From: CAYUYV01 sp964474635 | GTDB lineage: Bacteria; Pseudomonadota; Alphaproteobacteria; JAJFIK01 | Direction: 5' to 3' | Assembly (NCBI GenBank): GCA_964474635.1 | Contig: CAYYTT010000005.1 | Location: forward strand, 4,018 to 68,017 | Length of the DNA stretch: 64,000 nucleotides | Notes under the pieces: model-generated | The model's input: the letters and a program-made list of their open reading frames with translations, nothing else | What the model was told of the DNA's origin: nothing | The model's database searches: none | Made by a program: the position numbers and the translations under genes | In this document: positions 34,832 through 43,908 of the stretch, piece after piece | Layout of the letters: every line of letters begins with the position of its first letter | How positions within the stretch are numbered: the stretch's first letter is position 1

Positions 34832-37015
34832 TCACGGGCACCCGCAATTGAACGACTCGATGTAATTATCATCTCCGCACAGACGTTTCACGCGGTCTTC
34901 GCGAGAGGCGCAGCAACTGGCAATGCTGCTGTTGCATGTCACCAGAATGCTGTCGCTGCGCGCGCCAAAGGCGGGACGTTCACCGCAGGCATATGTGTAG
35001 ACGATTTTTTCGCAACGATCCCGGGGCGGACGGGTTGCTGCTGTGGGGATGGAGGGGCGTGCGGGCTCGCGCAGACTGGGGGCCTGGGACACGCTGGGCC
35101 TGGGCGCGGCGCCGGCACGCGGCGGAATGCTGGCACCCGGCGCGATACTGGCCGGCGCGCGGTCCATGGTCTGCGCACGGCGCGGCTGGGGCGGCGGCAC
35201 TTGCTGCGGCGTCGAAGCGCCCCGGTCACTGCCTTCCGACAACAATCGCTCGATCGTTGCGGCGGCTTCGTCCGGTCCGGCGAGGCGGCCGCTCCCGGCC
35301 GGGGGAACGGCGACTTCGGCCGGCCGGCGCGACGGCGGCGGAGTGGTCGCCGGCACGAAGGGGGACCGGCTAACGGCGCCCGGATCGCGCGTGGTGCCGC
35401 GGACCGGTGCAGCACGATAGGCGGCATAGGGCTGAACCGGTTCCGCGCGGCCCGGCGCCGGCAGGGGGCGCGGCACCGATCCGTAAGAAAATGCGCCTGC
35501 TTCCGGAATGGGTGCCGAAAGAGGGGAACGGCTGGCGGACCGCAGCGGATCGCTTGGCGCGGCATAGCGGGGCGCCGGCGCGCTGGGCTGACGGTAGGAG
35601 GGTTCCGGTTCGTAAGTCGGCGGCGAGGGGGCCCGCGCGGTCGGCGGGGCCGCGGCCGCGCTGCGTGACATCGCAGGTCCGGAAGAGGGAGCGGGCTGCG
35701 GCCGGGGCTCGCGCCGTTGCTGGGGATCAAGGGACAAGGGTGCACCGGAGGACGGAGCGCCCGCGGGGGCCGGGTCGTCCGGTGTCCAACTTGACCAGCG
35801 ATCATCGTCTTGGCGCGCGGGCAGGGTTGGCCGCACGGGATCTGGGGCACCGCGCGTCACCGGCGCCGGTTCCATTCTTGACGGGCTGGAAGGGGCCGGC
35901 TGCGCGGAGGCGTATCGGCCTGTCCGGTCCGGTGCCGCCAGGGGACGGGGCGGCGAGGCGGCATCATCCTCAAAACTTGGGGGCGGCGGTGCCGTCGGGG
36001 CCGGCGCGGGCCGCTGGGCGGGGGCCGACTGTTCCGCAAGCGCGCGTTTGGCGGGCGGCGGATTGATGGGGACGGTGCTGCGGTCCGACGGGCTCTCTCC
36101 ACCCGGCCGTGCAGGCGCCAAGGATCGGGGAACCCCTGATTGGCGAGCAGTGGACTCGGCGGTCGCGCTTGGCTGGCGCCCACGGGCAGGGCCCGTGCGA
36201 TCCGGCGGCGCGATGCGCATGGTGACGCTTGGCGCATCGCCCATCGTTGCCTCGCCCGCCGGTGTGATGGACCGCGGCGCGTCCGTTGGCGCATCGACGC
36301 CTGGCTGGCGCGCCCCGGGGGGTTCAAACCGGGCGGTCACCGTATCGTCCTCGGGCGCGGGACCCGGCTCGATGGGCTGCGGCGTGCGCACCCCGGAGCG
36401 TGCTGGGGCGCCCGGCCCGGCGTCCGCCATGTCCGTCTCCGGCGCGGTGCTTGCGCTTTGGGCCGCCGGCGCGGCCGGCTCCACCGTCCAGCTCAACCGC
36501 TGCACATCGCCGAAAAGGCGCAAGTCCACATGGATTTGGATGGTTTTATTGCTCGGCACGGACTCGCGGCCCAAGGGCTGCTCCGAGCCCGGAAAGGGCT
36601 GCTCGAGGAGGACCGCGCCGGCCTCGTCCGTGACGGTGACCTTGATGGGGCCGCCCGGATCGAAGGCGGATAACCCGACCCGCGGCACGGCGCGCAGGGC
36701 AGGATACACCCGTCCCTCGGGCGTGGTCACAGTGGCGAAAAACAGCAAGGATCGGGCATCGAGTTTGGGCGTGACCGTCCAGACCCATGGCGCCAGACCC
36801 GGGCGCGCGGCGCCCGGCATGGCATTGAGCGTGCGCGGCGGCAAAATGCCGTCGCTGGCCATCCCCTGCCGTGCAGCGGTGACCGTGAGACCGGCAACCA
36901 GGAGCGCAAGGCCCATGGCGAAAAAACCGGCCAGACCCGCGCGCGGGCCCGCACGCCCATATGCGTTTTTGTGCGCCGCCGTCCCCCGACGCCCGAAAAC
37001 TCCACCCCTGACCAT
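34832..37015 (-). CDS. Proline/alanine-rich membrane-anchored protein with cysteine-rich C-terminus
   Basis: 727 residues, no recognised family. The N-terminus has a hydrophobic segment (FFAMGLALLVAGLTVTAA, about residues 32-50), then an ordered region (about 60-165, WVWTVTPKLDARSLLFFATV and related strands) that may be a beta domain. Residues about 170-650 are low-complexity P/A/R/S/T sequence, likely disordered and spanning the periplasm. The last 60 residues hold eight cysteines (CEK, ACGE, TCNS, SCCAS, LCGD, NCGC), which suggests a disulfide-bonded knob. ATG at 37015 follows GGAG. It adjoins the export genes and is divergent from the TorF-like gene, so an envelope/exopolysaccharide role is a guess. 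Confidence 0.7.
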   Translation of the reverse strand: MVRGGVFGRRGTAAHKNAYGRAGPRAGLAGFFAMGLALLVAGLTVTAARQGMASDGILPPRTLNAMPGAARPGLAPWVWTVTPKLDARSLLFFATVTTPEGRVYPALRAVPRVGLSAFDPGGPIKVTVTDEAGAVLLEQPFPGSEQPLGRESVPSNKTIQIHVDLRLFGDVQRLSWTVEPAAPAAQSASTAPETDMADAGPGAPARSGVRTPQPIEPGPAPEDDTVTARFEPPGARQPGVDAPTDAPRSITPAGEATMGDAPSVTMRIAPPDRTGPARGRQPSATAESTARQSGVPRSLAPARPGGESPSDRSTVPINPPPAKRALAEQSAPAQRPAPAPTAPPPPSFEDDAASPPRPLAAPDRTGRYASAQPAPSSPSRMEPAPVTRGAPDPVRPTLPARQDDDRWSSWTPDDPAPAGAPSSGAPLSLDPQQRREPRPQPAPSSGPAMSRSAAAAPPTARAPSPPTYEPEPSYRQPSAPAPRYAAPSDPLRSASRSPLSAPIPEAGAFSYGSVPRPLPAPGRAEPVQPYAAYRAAPVRGTTRDPGAVSRSPFVPATTPPPSRRPAEVAVPPAGSGRLAGPDEAAATIERLLSEGSDRGASTPQQVPPPQPRRAQTMDRAPASIAPGASIPPRAGAAPRPSVSQAPSLREPARPSIPTAATRPPRDRCEKIVYTYACGERPAFGARSDSILVTCNSSIASCCASREDRVKRLCGDDNYIESFNCGCP

Positions 37016-37031
37016 TCCGATCTCCAAAGCT

Positions 37032-37053
37032 GCGCCAGGGGTAATCCTGGCGC
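37032..37053. promoter_or_regulatory. Hairpin in the divergent region
   Basis: GCGCCAGG-GGTAAT-CCTGGCGC, a perfect eight-base stem, placed in the 5' leader of the cysteine-tailed gene, just upstream of its ribosome-binding site. Could modulate translation or be an operator. Confidence 0.4.
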
Positions 37054-37109
37054 GCGCGACCCTCCACCTACAATGCCCTTCAAGGCTCTACGGTGATTTT
37101 AGCCTGAAA

Positions 37110-37128
37110 TTAAGTCGAGGGGACTTAA
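37110..37128. promoter_or_regulatory. Hyphenated palindrome, candidate operator
   Basis: TTAAGTC-GAGGG-GACTTAA is a perfect 7-bp inverted repeat in an AT-richer patch between divergent genes. Symmetry and position suit a dimeric regulator of both. Confidence 0.45.
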
Positions 37129-37203
37129 ACGTCACATTCGGGCGGTGCGCCGGAGGGCCCTGCGGGGGTGCAGGGCGGGCGGTGCGGGATCTGGCGAGGG
37201 CCC

Positions 37204-38052
37204 ATGGGGTTGGCAATCCGACGGGTGAGCCGCGTTCTCCTTGGCGCGGTGTTGGCAACATTTGCGTGGTTTTGTCCCGGTCAGGGCCTGTGCCTGGACG
37301 TGGATGTGGCCGGCGCGAGGGCGCTGGGTTCGCCCAGCTTGTCGGAGACGCCGGATCGGCGCTTTTCGGTGACCAAGACCATCCGCTTTGACACCGAGCA
37401 CATCTTCAGGGGCATTCAGACCGCCGAAATCAGCCTCCAACCAGAGGTTCTCATGTCCTATGGGAATTTCTATGCCGGTTTTCGCGGCAACATGCCAATG
37501 ATCGTGGACGAAACCCGCTATGACCGGCAGATCGAGGCCTTTGCGGGCGTTCTCGCTTCGGTCAGCCATTGGCTGACTGCCGATATTGGTGTGCGCAAGA
37601 TCACGGTCCCCATCGCCGCGCCCCGTCCCGGGGCGACACCGGCGATTCGAACGACACCGGCCGCCTTGCGCGAGTCCGGCTTGGCCATGGAACCTTTTGT
37701 GCGCCTGATCCGCTTTGGGACAGTCCAACCCAGTGTGGCGATCTTTCGCAATATTGACGAAAACGTGACCACCGTCGAAGGGGAGCTGTCCCACAGCCGC
37801 TCATTGAGGGGGCATCTCCAGGCCGCCTTGAGCGGCCGGGCAGGCCAGGTGGTGGGTGAGCCGACGGTTGGCTCTTACGCCTATTACAGTCTCGGCCTCG
37901 ACCTGGCGCACAAAATCATGGACCGGGCCGTTTTGGTGGCGGGAACCCGGTGGTCCGGCGCCTCCAGCGATTTCCTGTTTGCCGATGCCGAGCGTGGCCG
38001 GTTCAAGAACACATCCGTCCGCTGGAGCGTGGCTCTTAGAACGCGCTTTTAA
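37204..38052 (+). CDS. TorF-like outer-membrane beta-barrel protein
   Basis: 282 residues: signal peptide (residues 1-30, VLLGAVLATFAWF then PGQGLC), then alternating amphipathic strands typical of a barrel. The TorF-like signature HIFRGIQTAEISLQPEVLMS and FYAGFRGNMPM near 70-100 is visible. The protein ends in aromatic-containing RWSVALRTRF with terminal phenylalanine, the BAM recognition signal. GCGAGGG precedes the ATG at 37204. In other genomes TorF-like proteins are putative porins of undefined substrate. Being divergent from the cysteine-tailed gene with a shared palindrome suggests joint control. An exopolysaccharide export role is not established. Confidence 0.75.
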   Translation: MGLAIRRVSRVLLGAVLATFAWFCPGQGLCLDVDVAGARALGSPSLSETPDRRFSVTKTIRFDTEHIFRGIQTAEISLQPEVLMSYGNFYAGFRGNMPMIVDETRYDRQIEAFAGVLASVSHWLTADIGVRKITVPIAAPRPGATPAIRTTPAALRESGLAMEPFVRLIRFGTVQPSVAIFRNIDENVTTVEGELSHSRSLRGHLQAALSGRAGQVVGEPTVGSYAYYSLGLDLAHKIMDRAVLVAGTRWSGASSDFLFADAERGRFKNTSVRWSVALRTRF

Positions 38053-38099
38053 GGGGCGAACGCGCTTTTGGAGCGGCGGGCGATTAATCGGCACCGCGC

Positions 38100-38654
38100 T
38101 CAAGGCCGCGACGGCGACCGCGGCCCGGCGCCGCTGCGCCGCGCACGGCGTTTTTCGGCACGTTTCAGGTGGGGCAGGGCGAAGAGATAAAGCCCCGTCG
38201 CCCACATGACGAACAGCACAACGCCGGTCGGCAGGAACACGTAAAGCTTGGTCCAGTCGGCGAAGAACGAGCCGTCATGGATCGCTTCGATGATGTCGGA
38301 GCGTCGGTAGGCGACCTGAAGCACTTCGGCTGTGTGCGTATCCACCTGCACTTCCCAATTGCTGGCCGAGACGAATTTCACCATGCCCTTGCCGGGTTTT
38401 ACGTCGACCCGGGAAAGGTCCGCCCAGGTGGTGATGCCGGCCTGCTCCACGGATCGCGAGGCCGCAAACAGGTCCTCAAAGCTCGCCAAGGGGACCGCCT
38501 GGCGCTCTATCCCGGCGGCGCTTGGCGGCTGGATCCAGGCGATATCTTTTTTCAGCATCAGGAGAATGCCCGCGCCGATCATGACAACGAGCGGGACCGC
38601 CAGCACAAGAGACGCCCAGTGATGGATCTGGCGCAGCAGCACGCGCAGTTTCAT
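38100..38654 (-). CDS. PepSY-domain membrane protein
   Basis: 184 residues. Two or three membrane segments: WASLVLAVPLVVMIGAGILLML near residues 13-35 and a segment VFLPTGVVLFVMWATGLYLF near 140-160. Between them sits a periplasmic PepSY-like domain (WEVQVDTHTAEVLQVAYRRS). The N-terminal MKLRVLLRQIHHWASL matches the PepSY-associated TM family, often linked to iron or metal reductases (PiuB-like). ATG at 38654 follows GAGGTGA; a GTG four codons earlier is rejected. The C-terminal tail is arginine-rich. It ends 47 bases from the convergent TorF-like gene and no reductase partner adjoins, so the role is open. Confidence 0.82.
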   Translation of the reverse strand: MKLRVLLRQIHHWASLVLAVPLVVMIGAGILLMLKKDIAWIQPPSAAGIERQAVPLASFEDLFAASRSVEQAGITTWADLSRVDVKPGKGMVKFVSASNWEVQVDTHTAEVLQVAYRRSDIIEAIHDGSFFADWTKLYVFLPTGVVLFVMWATGLYLFALPHLKRAEKRRARRSGAGPRSPSRP

Positions 38655-38713
38655 GGTCGCTGTCACCTCGTCTTGGGTGCGTGGATGCCAACTTCAGGCG
38701 GTTCCACGAAGAA

Positions 38714-38759
38714 GCCGGACCCCGCCAAGGGCCCGGCTCCACACGGATCGAAAGATCCG
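38714..38759. terminator. Two adjacent hairpins between the BNR gene and the PepSY gene
   Basis: AGCCGG-A-CCC pairs with GGG-C-CCGGCT (38714-38739) and CGGATC-GAAA-GATCCG (38744-38759) is a perfect stem with GNRA-type loop. They follow the minus-strand BNR gene. No long T-run, so function as terminator or RNA stabiliser is inferred. Confidence 0.45.
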
Positions 38760-38785
38760 CCGTTGTGACGTTAAACGGTCCGTTT

Positions 38786-41700
38786 TTAAAGGTCCGTGAC
38801 CGCCGGCGGCACCGGGCTGCCGGGGACCCAGGGACCGCCCGCCTCGATCAGAGCCGCTTCGAAGTCCGGGATCGCGTCGGTCTTCAGGGTGTTAAGGCGC
38901 ACACGGATCTCCTCGAACTCTTCTTCCGCGTACCCTATGACCTTCAGGTGCATCTTGGTCGGACCGTAGGTCGAGTAGACCGTCCCGATGGTGACGGCCG
39001 AGAGCCGGTCGCGCACCGTCTCCCGCTTCAACTCACCGATCGTGTCCTTGGACTGCTTGCCGTCGAGGGCTTCTTCAAGGGCAAAGAGCTCATCGCGCAT
39101 GACCTTCCAGCGGGCCTCGAGGGAATCGAGACCGCTGCGGGACTGACCGATGGCGCCCTTGAGCATGTCCATATGATCGTTGAGGGACGAAATCGTCCGG
39201 CTCGCCGCCGTGACCGAGCGTTGCAGACGGGCCAGGCGTTCCCAGAACGCCGTCACCGCCTCGGGCGCCGCGCCGTCGAGCGTGCCCTCGCGCATGCGCA
39301 CGACCTCAAAGCTCTTGGGGCCGACGAGTTCCATGGTTTCGCCGCGCACCCGCATGGACAGGCTCACCGTGTAGGTGCCGGGAGGGGCCATGAAGCCGCC
39401 GTCCTCGTCATCGCCCGAGCGGCTGCCGGCCGGGCTCTGAAAGGCCGGATAGCTCAGGTCCCACGCGATCCGGTGGAAGCCCTTGCCCGTGGGGCCCGAC
39501 AGACGGCGCACCACGTTTCCGTCCGCGTCCCGCACGGTCAACCAGACCTGCGGCGCGCTCTCCCGGCGCTCTTTCTCAAGGCGCTCAAAGCCGGGGAAGG
39601 GCGTGTCCTTGCCGTCCTTGACCAGAGGCTTTTCCGTTTCCTGACGTTCAGCCTCCAGGGTCTTCAGGCCGTCCTTGAGGTAGTAGGTGAAGACGGCACC
39701 GAAGGGCGGGTTGGGCGCAGTGAAGAAGCCGTCACCCTGGTTTGCCTTGGGATCACCGCCCCCCAGGGGCCGCTGCGGGATGTACCACCAGGCCTTGCGT
39801 CCCGGGAACAACAGCGCGTTTTGCTCCAGGCTTTCGGCACTGACGCTGCGCAGGGGCGAATAGTCGTCGAGGATGAAGAAGCCCCGCCCGAAGCTGGCGC
39901 CGACGAGGTCGTTTTCCCGCCGCTGAATCGCCAAATCCCGGAAGGAAATCGTCGGCACACCGCCGTTCAGCTCAACCCACTTGGTCCCGCCGTCGACGGA
40001 GAAGAAGACGCCGAATTCGGTGGCGGCGAAGAGCAGGTTAGGCTGTTCATGGTCCTGAACGATCCGCCAGACCAGATGACCCTCCGGCAGCGTCTGCGCC
40101 AGCGAGGTCCAGGTCTTGCCCTTGTCGGTGCTCTTGAAGAGATAGGGCTTGTAGTCCCCGTATTTGTGGTTGTCCAAGGCCACATAGACCGTGTCGCGCT
40201 CAAACAGATCCGCCTTGATGTCGTTGACGAAGGCGAATTCGGGAACGCCCGGCAGCGCCGTGACCGGGATCGAGGTCCAGCTCTGCCCGCCATCCTCCGT
40301 CATCTGAAGAAGGCCGTCATCCGTGCCCGCATAGAGCAGGTTTTCGTCGACCGCCGATTCTCCAATCGATGTGATGGTGTTGTATTTGGACATGGCCAGG
40401 ATGTCCCAGGGGGCATCCCAGGACCACTTGCGGCCCATGATGGGCAGCTGCAGGCGGTCTTCGTTACGGGTCAGATCGCCCGACAGCGCCGTCCAGCTGT
40501 CGCCGCGGTCGTCGGACCGCCACAGGCGCTGGGAGGCATGGTAAAGCCGCTTGGGATCGTGGGAGCTGACCACGATGGGGGCATCCCAGTTGAACCGTTC
40601 CGGTGCGTCGCCGGGGGCCGGCTGGGGCTGAATGTAGACGATCTCACCGGTGGTCCGGTCCACCCGCACCAGGTTCCCCTGCTGCCATTGGGCGTACATG
40701 ATGTTCGGGTTGCCCGGTTCCGTGGCGGACTGGTGGCCGTCGCCAAACAGGGTCACGAACCAGTCGGAGTTGCGGATGCCGTTGATGTTGTCCGTGCGCG
40801 ACGGACCGCCGTGGCTGTTGTTGTCCTGGGTGCCGCCATAGACGTTGTAGAACGGTGCGGCATCGTCCACGGCAACCTTGTAGTACTGGGTCACCGGCAA
40901 ATTGTTGATAAAGCGCCAGCTTTTCTCAAGGTCATAGGTCTCGTAGAGCCCGCCGTCAGACCCGAACAGGATGTAGTCCGGATCATCCGGGCGGAACGCG
41001 ACCGCGTGATCGTCCACATGCTTGCGATTGTTGTTCAGGCGGCGGAAGGTCTTGCCGCCGTCCTCGGACACCTGGCTGTAATTGCTCACCAGGTAGAGCC
41101 GGTCGAAGGCATGGGGGCTGGCATAGATTTCCTGGTAGTAGTGCGGGCCCGTGCCGCCGCCGACGGCGTCGGACATCTTCGTCCAGGACGCGCCCCGGTC
41201 GGCCGAGCGCCACACGCCGCCCTCGCGCCGGTCAAGCTCGATGGCCGCGTATACGACGTCCGGATCGATGGGGGAGATGGCAAGGCCGATCTTGCCCAGA
41301 TTGCCGCCCGGCAGTCCGCCTGCCAGTTTCGTCCATGTCTCCCCGCCATCGTCGGACATATGAATGCCGGACTCAGGACCGCCGCCCATATAGGCCGCGA
41401 CAGTGCGATGGTGCTGCCAAGTTGCCGCATACAGACGGTCCGGGTCGCGCGGATCCATGACCACATCCGTCACGCCGGTCCATTCGCCGGCAGACAGAAC
41501 GTTCTTCCAGGTTTCGCCGCCATCGGTGGTCTTATAAAGGCCCCGGTCACCGCCCGAAGACCACAGCGGGCCTTGCGATGCGGCGAAAACCACGTCGGAA
41601 TTGTCCGGATGCACGATAATCGTGGAGATATGCTCGCTCTTGGCGAGGCCCTTATTCTCCCAGGTCTTACCGCCGTCGAGGCTCAGATAGATGCCGTCGC

Positions 41701-42091
41701 CCCAGGAGATATGCCGGCCGCCCACATTCTCGCCCGTACCGACCCACACCGCATGGGGGTTGGAGGGATCAAGGGCGATGGAGCCGATGGAATAAACGTC
41801 CTGCTTGTCGAACACAGGCGTCCAGGTCGTGCCGGCATTTGTGGTCTTCCAAACACCGCCGGAGCCCACGCCCACATACCACGTGGCCGGATCGTCGGGC
41901 ACGATGGCAATGTCGGCGATCCGCCCCGCCGTGAAGGCCGGGCCGATATTGCGGAACTCGAACGCGCCGAAGGTCGCGCTCGCCATCGGGCCTTCGGCCT
42001 GCGCTTTGGCCTCGTCATCTTCCGCCCCCGCGCGAAGCGGTGCCAGCGCCAGGACCGGCGCAAGGGCTAGGGCAAGCAGCATCGATCTCAT
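38786..42091 (-). CDS. Secreted BNR/sortilin-type beta-propeller repeat protein
   Basis: 1101 residues, exported (signal MRSMLLALALAPVLALAPLR with cleavage after AGA). Many BNR/Asp-box repeats of the form S.DGG.TW (SLDGGKTWENKG, TTDGGETWKNV, SDDGGETWTKLAG, STDKGKTWTSLA, SVDGGTKWVEL) build one or two large beta-propellers over the first 750 residues, as in sortilin/VPS10-like bacterial glycosidase-annotated proteins. The C-terminal 300 residues contain a FnIII-like part (GTYTVSLSMRVRGE) and a helical region. Catalytic residues of sialidases are not evident, so glycosidase activity should not be assumed. The start at 42091 follows GGGGGT; the frame extends upstream without support. Confidence 0.85.
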   Translation of the reverse strand: MRSMLLALALAPVLALAPLRAGAEDDEAKAQAEGPMASATFGAFEFRNIGPAFTAGRIADIAIVPDDPATWYVGVGSGGVWKTTNAGTTWTPVFDKQDVYSIGSIALDPSNPHAVWVGTGENVGGRHISWGDGIYLSLDGGKTWENKGLAKSEHISTIIVHPDNSDVVFAASQGPLWSSGGDRGLYKTTDGGETWKNVLSAGEWTGVTDVVMDPRDPDRLYAATWQHHRTVAAYMGGGPESGIHMSDDGGETWTKLAGGLPGGNLGKIGLAISPIDPDVVYAAIELDRREGGVWRSADRGASWTKMSDAVGGGTGPHYYQEIYASPHAFDRLYLVSNYSQVSEDGGKTFRRLNNNRKHVDDHAVAFRPDDPDYILFGSDGGLYETYDLEKSWRFINNLPVTQYYKVAVDDAAPFYNVYGGTQDNNSHGGPSRTDNINGIRNSDWFVTLFGDGHQSATEPGNPNIMYAQWQQGNLVRVDRTTGEIVYIQPQPAPGDAPERFNWDAPIVVSSHDPKRLYHASQRLWRSDDRGDSWTALSGDLTRNEDRLQLPIMGRKWSWDAPWDILAMSKYNTITSIGESAVDENLLYAGTDDGLLQMTEDGGQSWTSIPVTALPGVPEFAFVNDIKADLFERDTVYVALDNHKYGDYKPYLFKSTDKGKTWTSLAQTLPEGHLVWRIVQDHEQPNLLFAATEFGVFFSVDGGTKWVELNGGVPTISFRDLAIQRRENDLVGASFGRGFFILDDYSPLRSVSAESLEQNALLFPGRKAWWYIPQRPLGGGDPKANQGDGFFTAPNPPFGAVFTYYLKDGLKTLEAERQETEKPLVKDGKDTPFPGFERLEKERRESAPQVWLTVRDADGNVVRRLSGPTGKGFHRIAWDLSYPAFQSPAGSRSGDDEDGGFMAPPGTYTVSLSMRVRGETMELVGPKSFEVVRMREGTLDGAAPEAVTAFWERLARLQRSVTAASRTISSLNDHMDMLKGAIGQSRSGLDSLEARWKVMRDELFALEEALDGKQSKDTIGELKRETVRDRLSAVTIGTVYSTYGPTKMHLKVIGYAEEEFEEIRVRLNTLKTDAIPDFEAALIEAGGPWVPGSPVPPAVTDL

Positions 42092-42250
42092 GGAAACCCC
42101 CAGTGTTTCGGATCGTTGTTGTCTCAAATTCGCGTTGGTCTTCGCCGTTTGTATTAAAGCTCCATCGTGGCATAGGGCGCATTGTCCTGGCAAACCGGGT
42201 GCGGGGCTCCGCGAGCCGCGCCTGTGGACACAAAAGCCGCCCGTTTGAAC

Positions 42251-42287
42251 AAAAAAAGGCGGGCTTCAAATTAATGAGCCCGCCTTT
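42251..42287 (-). terminator. Rho-independent terminator of the MFS operon
   Basis: On the minus strand an 11-base perfect stem AAAGGCGGGCT/AGCCCGCCTTT with an 11-base loop is followed by a run of T. It sits right after the MFS gene stop, closing the 42-48 kb minus-strand group. Confidence 0.9.
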
Positions 42288-42312
42288 CGTGTCTGCATGG
42301 TCCCGCGCTCCC

Positions 42313-43725
42313 CTACCGGGCTACCAGGTCCTTCTGGAGGTGGCGTCCGGCCAACAGGAACATGAGGCCGCCAATGGCATAAAGTGACGCCGTGATGGTC
42401 ATGGCGAACCGCAGGCCGGAGCCGGTGGCCTCCCGGCACGCGGCCGTCAGCTCAGGACTGAGTTCGGACAGATTCCCTTTGCACACGAAGCGGTCGAGCG
42501 TGTCCGAGAACGGCGAGTCCAGCAGCATGCCGTCGATGGCGGCATCACTCAGGGCGCCGACGAACAGCGGGCCCAGGCCATAGCCGATCAGATTGACGAT
42601 GAACAGCAGGATCGCGATGGCGGTCGCCCTTGTCCGCATGCCGACAACACCCTGGCCAATGGTGTATTGGGAGGTCAGGTAGCCGTATTTCGACAGGCCC
42701 GCGAGGCACAGACAGGCGAGCGCAAGGGCAGGATCCTCCGTGTTGAAACCCACATAATAAAGGGGCACGGACAGAGTCAGGCCGAGGGCCGGCAGCCAGG
42801 CAATGGCATTGGGATGGCGCGGCGTGATCTTCTCCACCACAAACCCCAGGGCAATGGTCCCGAAAGCGGACGCCAGCGCGATGGGCACGTTGAATTCAAG
42901 GGCCGCTTCACCGACCGTGAGCCCCAAATTGCGTTGCAGATAGGGGCTCATGAAGTTGCTGACGCCATAGCCGCAAAACGCGGCGATCGTGGCGCCGCCG
43001 GTCATGTACCAGTAGCTGGGTTTCGACATCAGCTCGCGGATGGCCTGGCTGAAGCTGGCGCGTTCCAACCGGGGCGTGTCGGACGGGTCGGTGAAGCCGC
43101 GGGGCGGCTCCTTGATCGTGAGCTTGATGACGATCGCAAGGATAATCCCCGGCAGGCCCAGGTAAATGAAAGCCTCGCGCCAGGACAGGGCTTCGGCGAT
43201 CTGCCCGCCAAACCCGTTGGCCAGCACCGAGCCCAGGGTAACGCCCATGGCATAGACGCCGAGGGCCGTGCCGCGGGCCTTGGGGATGAAATAATCCGCA
43301 ATGAGAGAATTGGCCGGCGGCGTACACCCGGCTTCGCCAATGCCGACACCGATTCGAAAGACCAGCAGCATCAGGAAGCTGCCCGCCAGGCCGCACAAGG
43401 CCGTCATGGTCGACCACAGGGCCACGCAGATCGCGATGATGGTGACCCGGTTGTAGGTCTCCGCGGCCCGGGCAATGGGGATGCCCAGGATCGTGTAAAG
43501 CAGCGCGAAGCCGAACCCGGACAACAGGCCGAACTGCCAATCCTGGAGCTGAAACTCCCGGATCAGGGGTTCGGCGACGACCCCGATCAGAACCCGGTCA
43601 ATGAAATTGAAGGTGTAAACCACCAGAAGCGAGATCAGCACATAGGTCCGGTATCCCGGTGTGCCAAAGCCCGTCGTGGGGCTGCCAAAGGTGCTCGCTC
43701 CCCCGGGGGAAAGGGTTTGGGTCAT
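42313..43725 (-). CDS. Spinster-type MFS transporter
   Basis: Twelve-helix major facilitator of 470 residues. The family loop motif G-IPIARAAETYNRV between helices 2 and 3 and GEAGCTPPANSLIADYF at helix 4-5 match the Spns-like bacterial subfamily commonly placed next to amidohydrolases and TonB receptors. The substrate is unknown. ATG at 43725 is preferred because AAGGA lies seven bases upstream; a GTG ten codons earlier is possible. A long loop near residues 400-435 with two cysteines (FVCKGNLSELSPELTAACRE) may be disulfide-linked outside. Last gene before the terminator at 42251. Confidence 0.9.
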   Translation of the reverse strand: MTQTLSPGGASTFGSPTTGFGTPGYRTYVLISLLVVYTFNFIDRVLIGVVAEPLIREFQLQDWQFGLLSGFGFALLYTILGIPIARAAETYNRVTIIAICVALWSTMTALCGLAGSFLMLLVFRIGVGIGEAGCTPPANSLIADYFIPKARGTALGVYAMGVTLGSVLANGFGGQIAEALSWREAFIYLGLPGIILAIVIKLTIKEPPRGFTDPSDTPRLERASFSQAIRELMSKPSYWYMTGGATIAAFCGYGVSNFMSPYLQRNLGLTVGEAALEFNVPIALASAFGTIALGFVVEKITPRHPNAIAWLPALGLTLSVPLYYVGFNTEDPALALACLCLAGLSKYGYLTSQYTIGQGVVGMRTRATAIAILLFIVNLIGYGLGPLFVGALSDAAIDGMLLDSPFSDTLDRFVCKGNLSELSPELTAACREATGSGLRFAMTITASLYAIGGLMFLLAGRHLQKDLVAR

Positions 43726-43908
43726 CTGGGCGTCCTTCCCGTTGGTCCGGTTCACGGCCGCAGGTTGTGCGGACCGGAACCTGGCCTGTTGCCATTCTGT
43801 GATGTCTTGCGCGGCTTAAGCATCATTGAACGGCTAGCGGGCAGGCACAAGGCCCCCGCGCCGGCCGCCGGTCCACGCCGAAAGAGTGCCCTACACTCGG
43901 CTTAAGGA

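Noticed and set aside
38681..42070. 1129-codon plus-strand open frame opposite the BNR gene
   Set aside because: Compositional shadow; the minus strand has a signal peptide and clear Asp-box repeats.
38786..42091. Calling the BNR protein a sialidase or glycoside hydrolase
   Set aside because: Asp-box repeats are structural; I could not see the arginine triad and other catalytic residues.
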